NCBI GenBank assembly: GCA_020809705.1
Contig: CP085828.1
Coordinates: 6,758,001 to 6,822,000, forward strand
Source of the DNA: Calonectria ilicicola
Taxonomy: Eukaryota; Ascomycota; Sordariomycetes; Hypocreales; Nectriaceae
Reading direction: 5' to 3'
Length of the DNA: 64,000 nucleotides
The notes under the pieces were generated by a model. That model was not told the origin of the DNA. It saw only the letters and a program-made list of their open reading frames with translations, and made no database searches. The position numbers and the translations under genes are program-made. Below, piece by piece: positions 22,338-31,617 of the stretch; the first letter of the stretch is position 1; each line of letters begins with the position of its first letter.

Positions 22338-25300
22338 ATGGGACCAGTCGAAGTAGCAGCAATGTTCCAGGAGACTGGAGAGCCCTCAGGAAAGAGAGTT
22401 CATCCCTTCTTCACCAAAGGACCGCCGCCTATAGTCACTGATGATGGGGCCCCGGCCAGTCCCTCAGACAACGCGAGCAACACCCAGCGAAAGCGACGAA
22501 AAACCGATCCTCCTGTCCCTGACAATGGTCTCGAGTTCAAGAAGTTGCGCCAGGACCAGGATGCCAAGATCATCGGAATTCCCATCATTACTCAGGCTCT
22601 GAATACGGATGCTAAGCCAAGCAACGACCATTCAACTGAGCCTCCTGTCAGCGACTTCCCTACACCACCCCTCAGCGACATCTCCACGCGCCCTCTGGAC
22701 CAAGTTTCTCAACCCGCGTCAAACCATCCGACCCCCGATCCACAACCGAATCCAGAACCCGCCGTTTCTCTTACTCCTCCAAAGTCGAAAAAAGTATTGA
22801 AATGGAACCCCAAAACGGGAACTCTTGGCTCTCCCCCGAAGCCGAAGAAAATTACACCAAGCCGAGTAGTATGCATCAAGTATGGGTGGGACGAGGCCTC
22901 TCGGAAGGAGATGGGGGATAAGATATCTCAAATTCTAGACGGAAAGGTGCTGTTTCCTCCAACTCCGCCCAAGTCGAAGCCGTCGCGTGGTTCCAAGAAG
23001 CAGCAAAAGGATACTCCCAATCAGGGAGCAGGGTCAAAAGACACGCATCCCTTTTTCGCAAGCAAAGCCAAGAAAGGACGGGCATCAATTGGTGCGGCCT
23101 CAAAGGATAAATCATCACCTGCCACCAAAAATTCAGTGTTCATGTCGACTCCTATTTCGCCCATGAAGCCTCGGAATGCCTTTGATGTATGCAAGGTCCC
23201 ACACTTTGGATCGAGACCCAATGGTACTACCAAAATACCTGGCGCAACGCACCCTCTCTGGCCACCAAAAGACATGTCGCATATCCGCGGTCTAGACGCC
23301 TCATTTCGTTGCACATCCACTCTGAACCACAGCAACCAGACTTGTAAAAAGTCAAAGGGTTATCTTGTGACAATTTCGCCTTTGGAGTCGGTTGTCGAGC
23401 ATTATTCCAGCCATCTGGATTTAAATCATATAAGAAAAACGATACCAAAAGACAATGACAAGTTTGAGCCAGCACCCAAGGAGTTACGGATTCCAAAAAA
23501 ACACTTTGAGAGCGGCCGCAAACTTCAGATGAGAGTACGACCTGAGTTGCGTACACTGAAAGCCTTGGCTCCGGCATATGTTGAACAAGACCAAGATGAG
23601 GCCAACAACGCAACCAAGAAAAACCACCCAGCAATTTATCGATTATACCAGACCTTGGAAACCGGGCTCTCGGCTTATGATAGATCTACATGTGAAAGTC
23701 AAACATGGACACACAAATACGCACCCACGACTGCTGAACAGGTTCTCCAGGCCGGAAAGGAAGCGGTTTTACTCAAGGACTGGCTACAGACTCTTAGAGT
23801 GCAGTCTGTGGACACTGGAGCTGCTGATTCCGGAAACAAGTCAAAGTCAAAAGATTCTGGCCCACGAAAAAAGAGAAAGAAGGACAAGATGGATGGGTTT
23901 ATTATCGACAGCGACGAGGATACAGGTTTTCTGGACGAACTATCCGGAGACGAGAGCGACTGGGCTCCGGCTGGAGCTGGACTTGCGAAGAAGACCGTCA
24001 TTCGTGGAGGAAGCATGGCAGCAAAGGGCCCCAAAGATCAAAAGCGATTGACAAATGCTGTCATCATTAGCGGGCCTCATGGGTGCGGTAAAACTGCAGC
24101 TGTGTACGCAGTTGCCAAGGAGCTGGATTTTGAAGTTTTTGAAATCAATTCCAGCAGCAGGCGAAGCGGCAAGGACATTCTGGAAAAAGTGGGCGATATG
24201 ACGCGCAACCATTTGGTTCAGCAGCATCGCGCTGATGCGACTGTGGAAGCAGATAGCGAGGACCCGGTTTCAAAGGATATCAACTCAGGCAAACAGGGCA
24301 TGATGACTAGCTTCTTCAAGCCGAAACCTACTGCTGTGAAAAAGCCAACAAAACAAACCGAAGAAAAGCAGGCAGAAGCGACCAAACAAACCAGCCAGAA
24401 GAGTCAGAAGCAATCCCTCATTTTGCTTGAAGAGGCGGACATCTTGTACGAAGAAGACAAGCAGTTTTGGGCCACATTGATGACCATGATGTCGCAGTCG
24501 AAGCGGCCATTCATCATGACCTGCAATGACGAGAGCCTGCTGCCGTTGGACGGTTTGAATCTCCATGCGATATTTCGATTCTCGCCGCCCCCCACAAGTC
24601 TTGCAGTAGACCTGTGCATCCTTGCTGCTGCCAACGAAGGGCATGTCTTGCGCCGATCTGCTGTTGAATCGCTATACAAGTGTCGAAACAACGATCTCAG
24701 GGCGACGCTGACTGAGCTCAATTACTGGTGTCAGATCGGCGTTGGCGACCGGAAGGGAGGATTCGACTGGTTTGTTCTTCGATGGCCAAAAGGTAAAGAT
24801 TTAGACGAGAACGGCGACGTGATCCGGGTCGCAAGCGAAGATACTTACTGCGATGGCATGGGCTGGATTGACCGCGATCTCATTTCCACCTGCCCCCGAC
24901 CGCTAGAGACAGAGGATGAGGCCATGCGACAGTCTTGGGACTCGTGGCGTTTGGATATAGGGGATTGGTGTGATTCGACAGACTTGCAATCCTGGGCACG
25001 CAACACATCAGATGCCATCGGGGACTCGAAACAAAGATTACAAGCCCTTTCTGCATACGAAGACTACTGCGACGCAATGAGCACCGCTGATTTATTGGGC
25101 AACGGCGCTTTCGGAACTGGTCTCCGAGAAATACTCGACCCAGCACTTCCTGAAATTACGGCCAAGAGCAAGGATGATTATATTCTAGGACGCCGTCTTT
25201 TGGAGGCGGATCCACTGGCAGTGCATTGCAAACCTCAAGTCGCATTGTCCATGTCCCTCCGATCACTCGCCAAAAATCAACTCAAGATGGCCACGTCGAC

Positions 25301-25838
25301 ATTTCACCAGGTTCGATCCGATCCTGTGCTTAATCCAGTGGACGAGGACCAGGCGGTATCAGTGTTGAACGCATCTTTCGATCATCGCCCATACCAAATG
25401 ACTCGAATGGATATAGCATATGCATTTGACCCTATTGCAATCTCGGAAAGGGCTGCACTGACCCACCTCGACCCATCCGTCTTTGACCGCACCCTGAAGC
25501 TCATCGTATTAGATGTCGCGCCATGGGTGAGGGGTATTGTGGAGTTTGATCAGCAACTTATGATGGATCGAGCCAAACTTAGCAATCTACTCAGTGAAGG
25601 GGGCAAGAGAAAAAGGATGCGAACCACACGGAGCGCCTATTCTGCAATGGAAGGCGGAGAGAGACGAGCAACCCGGCGAGAGAAATATTTTGGGGATTGT
25701 CTGAATACAGAGTTTGTTAGACGGACCGCAGGGATAGATTGGAAGGATGCTGTGGCAGCAACAATGCCGCCACCAGAGGAGATAGATCCCGTTCCGAGCA
25801 GCCCTCCTGCATCAGAGGAGGAAGCGAGCGAAGCGTAA
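22338..25838 (+). CDS. elg1: Elg1/ATAD5-like PCNA-unloading AAA+ ATPase
   Basis: Single exon, 1166 aa. A long disordered Lys/Pro/Ser-rich N-terminus carries two HPFF motifs (near residues 22 and 234). The AAA+ core has Walker A GPHGCGKT (579-586), a conserved EINSSSRRSGKDI block, and a Walker B of the LILLEEAD type (694-701), where the usual DE is EE as in other Elg1/ATAD5 proteins. A well-formed PIP box, QGMMTSFF (653-660), sits in the insert between Walker A and Walker B. The C-terminal collar follows to about 1110, and the tail is acidic. Elg1 forms an RFC-like clamp loader with Rfc2-5 and removes PCNA from DNA after replication. A second in-frame Met (residue 9) is an alternative start. 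Confidence 0.88.
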   Translation: MGPVEVAAMFQETGEPSGKRVHPFFTKGPPPIVTDDGAPASPSDNASNTQRKRRKTDPPVPDNGLEFKKLRQDQDAKIIGIPIITQALNTDAKPSNDHSTEPPVSDFPTPPLSDISTRPLDQVSQPASNHPTPDPQPNPEPAVSLTPPKSKKVLKWNPKTGTLGSPPKPKKITPSRVVCIKYGWDEASRKEMGDKISQILDGKVLFPPTPPKSKPSRGSKKQQKDTPNQGAGSKDTHPFFASKAKKGRASIGAASKDKSSPATKNSVFMSTPISPMKPRNAFDVCKVPHFGSRPNGTTKIPGATHPLWPPKDMSHIRGLDASFRCTSTLNHSNQTCKKSKGYLVTISPLESVVEHYSSHLDLNHIRKTIPKDNDKFEPAPKELRIPKKHFESGRKLQMRVRPELRTLKALAPAYVEQDQDEANNATKKNHPAIYRLYQTLETGLSAYDRSTCESQTWTHKYAPTTAEQVLQAGKEAVLLKDWLQTLRVQSVDTGAADSGNKSKSKDSGPRKKRKKDKMDGFIIDSDEDTGFLDELSGDESDWAPAGAGLAKKTVIRGGSMAAKGPKDQKRLTNAVIISGPHGCGKTAAVYAVAKELDFEVFEINSSSRRSGKDILEKVGDMTRNHLVQQHRADATVEADSEDPVSKDINSGKQGMMTSFFKPKPTAVKKPTKQTEEKQAEATKQTSQKSQKQSLILLEEADILYEEDKQFWATLMTMMSQSKRPFIMTCNDESLLPLDGLNLHAIFRFSPPPTSLAVDLCILAAANEGHVLRRSAVESLYKCRNNDLRATLTELNYWCQIGVGDRKGGFDWFVLRWPKGKDLDENGDVIRVASEDTYCDGMGWIDRDLISTCPRPLETEDEAMRQSWDSWRLDIGDWCDSTDLQSWARNTSDAIGDSKQRLQALSAYEDYCDAMSTADLLGNGAFGTGLREILDPALPEITAKSKDDYILGRRLLEADPLAVHCKPQVALSMSLRSLAKNQLKMATSTFHQVRSDPVLNPVDEDQAVSVLNASFDHRPYQMTRMDIAYAFDPIAISERAALTHLDPSVFDRTLKLIVLDVAPWVRGIVEFDQQLMMDRAKLSNLLSEGGKRKRMRTTRSAYSAMEGGERRATRREKYFGDCLNTEFVRRTAGIDWKDAVAATMPPPEEIDPVPSSPPASEEEASEA

Positions 25839-26200
25839 TGAACCGATAAACAGAGTCTGTCATGGATATTAGACTTGCAATTGTCACGAAGCATTTGGTT
25901 GGGTCAGGCAAGAGCTGCATAAGCTCGTTGGAGTTATGGATCAATCATGGCATAGCATAGAAACGGTATATTTTGCAAATTTAAACTATTAACAACTGAA
26001 CATTCTAATTGTTGCTCCCTGCCCACGTGTATATGCGCCCAATCGCAGACGAATGAAACAAGGTACCAGCCCAAATCCAACCTAATTATAGTGAAGCCAT
26101 ATCCTGGGAGCAAACATGCCTATAATCACCATCTTTATCATCTCTCTTCCCATCACCATTTTATTTTCTTTATATATATAGTATCGTCCTTTGGTCTCGG
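25839..26200. other. Convergent 3' intergenic region
   Basis: 362 bp between converging stops. It is AT-rich, with a short TA run near 26174-26182. No gene is seen. Confidence 0.6.
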
Positions 26201-27193
26201 TCAACGAGTTGGGATAGGTGCCGGCGTCGGAGCCCTAGCACGACCTGGTCTGTAAAACTTTTCGTCGGGATAGGGCGTCTCTGGGTATGGCAATACCGTC
26301 GGCCGAGATCTCTCCTCGCGAACGGCTGCCCGTCCGCGTCGAGGCTCTCGGCTTTCCTGGTAATCAAATGACCTCGGGTCCAACGACATTCTGCGGCTCT
26401 CGCCTCGCCTATAGGGACCGTTTTCTTCGAGGTAGGCAAAGTCTCGGTCATGCATGCTTCTTCTCCGGTCAGCCGGGCGATCAGCAGCGACGTCTGAGGA
26501 GTGGCGTCGGTGGTGATGTTCGTGGTGACGGTCAGAAGACGAGTGATGGTGGTGGTGGCGATGGCGTGACTTGTTCCGGGTGCTTGGGCGATCCCATTCC
26601 TCCTCGTCAGCATAGTTGGCTCCCTTGGGCCATACCTTGCGGGCTAGGACGGTTGCTAAGCCGATGCCTGCAATGAGGCCGGCGGACTTCTTGATAAGGC
26701 CATGCTGCTTTTCATGATGCCCTTGGTGGCTTGGGTAGTTTTGATGGTTTGGGTGGCTGTGGTAGCTTTCATGCTCTTCATAGATTGGGTAGGTTTGATG
26801 AGTGTGACGACGGCGTCTACGCCGACGGCTAGGAGATCGGGTTTGAGATCGGGAAGGCGACCTCGTGCTGGACCTCGACCGAGAATCACGAGTGGGAAGA
26901 CGGCGTGCTACTCGACGGCCCCGGGATGATGCTCGGTCCCTGGTCATGGGCGATGGCGATCTCGAATTGACGCCAGGCGGGCTTGGCCGCGAGTAGGAGC
27001 GGGATCGTGATCGTGACCGGGACCATTCCATGGCTGGAGGTGGCAAGTCAAAGGAGACTGACTTGGATGATGTTTCTGGGCTATCTGGGATAGGGGCAGG
27101 CTTCTCAAGCTGATTCTTTGTTGTAAGTGTGTTGTTGGTTAGAACCGAGTTGGTTGTAAGCTTTGTTATATCTAATTCACTGATGGCCTTCAT
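26201..27193 (-). CDS. Arg/Ser/His-rich protein with a short hydrophobic segment
   Basis: Single exon, 330 aa. An N-terminal Thr/Asn/Pro region is followed by RS dipeptide runs (about 57-128) and an Arg run before a His/Tyr-rich stretch. One hydrophobic segment of about 15 residues (AGLIAGIGLATVLA, about 170-185) follows, then another basic His-rich section and a Pro-rich end. The layout resembles the fungal DUF3824-like class but I do not recognise a specific family. Low-complexity content makes homology inference weak. It shares charged-tail-plus-glycine-rich-helix architecture with the protein at 13912-15951. Confidence 0.7.
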   Translation of the reverse strand: MKAISELDITKLTTNSVLTNNTLTTKNQLEKPAPIPDSPETSSKSVSFDLPPPAMEWSRSRSRSRSYSRPSPPGVNSRSPSPMTRDRASSRGRRVARRLPTRDSRSRSSTRSPSRSQTRSPSRRRRRRRHTHQTYPIYEEHESYHSHPNHQNYPSHQGHHEKQHGLIKKSAGLIAGIGLATVLARKVWPKGANYADEEEWDRPSTRNKSRHRHHHHHSSSDRHHEHHHRRHSSDVAADRPADRRRSMHDRDFAYLEENGPYRRGESRRMSLDPRSFDYQESREPRRGRAAVREERSRPTVLPYPETPYPDEKFYRPGRARAPTPAPIPTR

Positions 27194-29030
27194 GGATAAT
27201 GATGTATGTGATGTGATGTAAGTCGAGGCGGTCGAAACTGGTCTGTGGTCTGAACAACAACAACAACAACAAACAACAATATCAACAACTCTAAAAAGAC
27301 GGGGGACACGGCATCTAAATAGGAAAACGATCGGCAGCTTGGAAACATGTTCCCGAGTGCAAAATACAAGCTATGTCAGGTTTCGGCATCGACGGCGACC
27401 AGCGACTCAATCGAGCCCCGATTGTCGATCACTGAGCAAATCACACGCCTTCGTCGACAGGGCTCCAATCGCCAGCGTCTCGTGGACGGGACGATGCGGG
27501 GATACCCCGGCAAGTGGCGCAATGACGTACAGGCAGGGCTAAGCTGAGCATGGCCTGCAGAAATTCGGATTACACCGCCGGACTGTGGGATTGGAACAAA
27601 GTGGAAACAAACAGAGGGACAGCTAACTAATTGTTGTGCCCGCCAGCCAGCCACTCAAAAGCTTAAGCCAAGGTCTCTGCATGGCGTGCTTTGTGTTAGA
27701 AACCAAGCCCTTTCGTCCACATCATCTAGCGCGGCGTCAAGCTCTTGTTGCTGTTGTAATAAACTGGAGCTGTTGCATGTGACTAACACCAAGAGGAAAG
27801 AGACGAAAGGAAAGAAAGGAAAAAAATAAAAGTGGATTAATCAGCCCCAGAGACGAGACAAGAACTAGTTACGTCTTACACTTGGGCATTTCAAAGCACA
27901 CGTACGAGTACACAATACCTACCTACCTACCTGACTCTGTCCTGGCTCAATCAGTCATCGGCGCTGCGACATCGCCGTCTCCAAAGGCGGGCTTGACCAG
28001 TCCGCACCTCCATCCGCAGGGGTGCTTCGTCACGATACCAGCCATCAGCTGGAGACCACCGCTCTTGCATCTACCAGTCGAAAGCTGGGGAGGCCGAAAC
28101 ACTGGGCACTTGAAACGGAAGCCCGGGATTCGTGCATCAAACTACGTCTCTTTCCCTCTCATTTGCCGCAATGGGAGCGTGTCTCGTGGACCGTTGAGGC
28201 AACCCAGATGCAAGCCGTGTGTGGATCGACGCCATTCCCGTCTTCATCCCGAGGGGGCGTCAAGCTAGCCAATAAACTGCATTCCGTCCATAACGGTTTT
28301 TTTTGGCAAACGACAATTGCTTCTCGTGATGCGACGACGGGAGTCCGAAAAAAGTAAATAATCAATGTCCCCGTTGCTCCTGAAACGGGATTAATTATCA
28401 CAGGGCTGATGGCCTGCTTTAATGTGCTCAATGCTACTCTGACAGAGCGATTGGAGCGGTGATGCCGTGCAAGTCACACCAGATGCCCTTTTTTTTTTCT
28501 TTTGATATCAAAATTTTTCATAATCAACAAGCGAGCACAAGCTTGCCTGTCCTAGACAGAAAAAAAGAGACTTTGGACCTAGACCATCAGTTGTGGCTGG
28601 GACCGCTTCCTCCTGCCAGCTCACATCGACGATCAGTATACCGCCAGATGCCGCCGGCTGCAGCATAAAAGAAGGCGTTTGTACAAGTCATCCATATCCA
28701 GTAGTGATACGCGCGTACTAGACGAGAAAAAAAAATTACTAGATAGCTTCACTTGGCATAGTGATAACTCATGCTCCATGAGACACCTCACGCCGCAGCA
28801 ACCCTACTGCAACCCACTGTCACCGCCCGCCGCCTCACTCTTGTTTCTCGAAACTCCATAGAACAGATCCCGTTTTGTTGTTCCCCACAGAGAAAAGAAA
28901 GCTTTCTTGCTTTGCTGAGGGCTGCCTCCCATATAACAGGTCACATCGCGCGTGCCCACAACTCTTTGTGGGTCTCGTACCACTTTCTCTCGGCCGGCAC
29001 TCAGCAAAGTCGAAACTGACCGCCGATTCC
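27194..29030. other. Intergenic, gene-free 1.8 kb
   Basis: It holds the promoter of the RS/His-rich gene at its left end and the 3' end of the DUF7708 gene at its right. A CTAC-type microrepeat lies near 27918-27930. No gene is supported. Confidence 0.55.
27253..27279. repeat. (AAC)n microsatellite
   Basis: About nine AAC units with one interruption. It lies 60-90 bp upstream of the minus-strand start at 27193, where it reads as GTT in the likely leader. Confidence 0.85.
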
Positions 29031-31037
29031 TCAATCCTGGCGTGAATCCCCCTCCGTCTCCATCAGCCGCAGCAGAAACGGCCTGAGCTGGGATGGTCCC
29101 CCTCCATTACCCCCCTGTCTCGGGACCGTCCGCCTTGCGCTCCGAGCGTTTCCAGACATCGAGGCTCTTGCTGTCCCGGGCTTCCGACCCTGGCCAAGCG
29201 TCACGGTGAAGGAGGCAATCGCATCGTTCGGCACGAGAGCCGGCATGAAAGATCCTGGGGCTGGGTACGTTAGCAGGAGCATTTTGATCGTCGTGGTTGG
29301 CCGGCGCTCGTCTATCATGCCCCAAAAGCTCCGGACCGCATCGGGGATCTCGTTGCTGTCGCTGCGAGAGTCCAAGATTAGAACCAATTGTGGAATCTCG
29401 CTAATTACGTCCACAAGCAAACCTAGCCAATCTTTTTCCGTTTCACAAGAAGAAAATTTTGCTTCGGTTAGGTTGCTGTTCTCAAAACCTGTTTTGTTTT
29501 GATCCAGGATTTGCTTGATGAATGACCGCAAAATATCGACCACGGTTATCTTCTCCCTTGAAGACGACGGCAATGATATGTCTACAAACCAAGCCAACAA
29601 TAAATCTATTGACTGGACCAGTTCAATCATGTCAAGGGCAAAATCTTTTGAATCATCCGTAGTGATGATCGAGCCTTCGAGTCGTACTAATGCCGAACCA
29701 GGTTGAGAGACCCATTCACGTAGTTGGGTTGAAGTCCATATCTGCTCGCAGCAGGAGCCGCCTCGTGATCGTCGACGATTACGAAGTATCGTTCCAAGAT
29801 TTAGAGTCTCTTCAAGATCAAATCTGACAGGTCTCAGGTATTTTTCGACTGCTGCTGGCTGAAACGGAATACCTGAAAGACGTAGGGGCTCAGGTGAGGG
29901 TGGAAGAGTTTCGATCCGAATGCTTTGAGCTAAGCATACCATTGTCAATTTTCACAGGGCCCGATATATGTTTGAGAGTTTCTCTCACCAGAGGTTGGTC
30001 GTGTAGGATCGATAATAACGGGCAAATTTTGATCGTTGGTCCAATTTCGCAGCTCTTGAAACTCAGAGCGGAACTCAGAAACCATGGTGTTAATATGCCT
30101 TGTCTCTGCTTTGTGAGCTATGTCTGCTTGTTTGAGTATTCGATCCGTCGTCTGCTTGATCTGGTGCACCACATCTTCAAACTCAAGTGCCCAAGGGTCT
30201 TTGAGGGCTGCAAAAGTCTTTCTGAAAAAGCTACCATTTGCTTTTTGGTACCACTTGAGTGCTCGAACGCAAAAATCTATGATGTGAGCGTACATGCTAG
30301 CAAGGGTCTCCTGAATTTTAGGAACCGGATAAAGGTGGTTTGCCAAGAATTCGAGCTCTGGCAGGGCATTGGTGATGGCGGCAAAAGCTTCTGCCACCTT
30401 GGCAGCAAGCTCTTGGTGTCTTAATGTGGCCTTTTAAAATTAGCCCAGGGTTTTATTCCTAGATTTAGCCATCTTGTTACCGTGACTAGAAACCTGATTG
30501 TCCCCCACACCGGCGCAGCGTATTCGGGGTGGCTCGAAACAAGAACATCGATGACACTGCTAAAGGAATCGATCCTTGACACAGTTGCACTCCAGCCCGA
30601 AGCCATTGTGTTGGAGAATCGAGATTTTCCTTCTCTTTTTACTGCATGCTGTTGTTGGATATTTTTGACGTGCTGCAAGACATCGCTCATAGATGCAGAC
30701 TCAAAAAATGGTGCTAGGTCGGTTTTATGTCGCCCTTTGGATTGTTCTTGTTGAAATAGCATAGCCTTTTCGTAGGCTAGCTTGAGGATCTCCTTTGAGT
30801 TGTCACTATGTAGTGTTAACAGACGAAAAGAGCAGATCAATATCGCAGCCCGTCATACACATCGCTTTGGTTCTCTGGTCTGAACCATGCCGTTACGGCA
30901 TCCGAATTCCGCGGCTTTTGAAGTTGCATGCCTGGTATCCTTTCATGCTGCATTGCAACCATGGCATTTAGCGACTTTCCAGTGATGCCAGTATGAATGT
31001 AAAATCGTGCCACGGGCAGGGCTGCGTCGTGTCTCAA
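29031..31037 (-). CDS. DUF7708 domain protein (fungal STAND-like N-terminal module)
   Basis: Minus-strand exons by frame continuity are 31037-30859, 30805-30481, 30430-29989 and 29872-29031 (about 595 aa). Introns are 53, 50 and 116 bp; joining across them restores one continuous reading frame. The spliced N-terminal half (residues 40-300) has the signature of DUF7708: AWF..., a helix before DLAPFF, a region ending in SSHPEYAAPVWGTIRF, then HQELAAKVAEAF and a YAHIIDF block. In many fungal NLR/STAND receptors this module precedes NACHT and repeat domains. Here the C-terminal 280 residues look like a P-loop fold remnant (VLILDSR strand) but have no Walker A motif and no repeats. The last 50 residues are Arg/Gly/Ser-rich. 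The function is unknown; signalling or incompatibility is inferred from family. It is divergent from the AAA+ ATPase gene. Confidence 0.72.
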
Positions 31038-31617
31038 CCACAGAGTGAATTTCCGCGTGGCCCAGCAAGATTAAGCGATAGATGTAACATCTATGCACCA
31101 GAGGCTGACGGTACCTCAGCCTGTTCACTGCCTAGTACGTGAAGGGTCACCCACCGCTCCACACCATCCAACCAAGTCAGAGCTGCGACTCGACAAAATC
31201 AAATAAAATACGCCACAATATAAATTCATCTTATCATATGCCCTTTTCTTCTCAAATATTTAGATAAATGGAATATTTATTGAAATTTCGTGCGTCATCA
31301 GGCCGTTTTATGCGATATATTGTCGTTCCGCCCTTCACCAGTGTGCCATATCTTGCTTTGGCCCCCAACATCCACATTTGCACTTGAGCCATATGAATGG
31401 CCCAATCAGCCCACCCATGCCATCTCCGGCGCCTACAGGAAAGCCAGAGGCAAGGAGCAAAGTAATGAGAGGATGGACAGATGCGGATACCCCACCTCCA
31501 CACGTCAGCCAGGGCTGCGGCTATTCTAACACCTGGTGATTTTTCCCCATTAGCATTTCCTTTTCAAGATTATAACCTCACAAATCGCATATTTTCATAG
31601 TCTATGCTATTCACACG
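31038..31617. promoter_or_regulatory. Shared AT-rich divergent promoter of the DUF7708 and AAA+ genes
   Basis: 580 bp lie between two head-to-head starts. The segment at 31195-31295 is strongly A/T-rich compared with the surrounding sequence. No known operator is recognised. Confidence 0.55.

Noticed and set aside
30410..30430. Later 3' splice site for intron 2 of the DUF7708 gene
   Set aside because: A site ending at 30410 also keeps frame but skips several AGs. The first AG (30431) keeps frame and restores the HQELAAKVAEAF block expected for the family.
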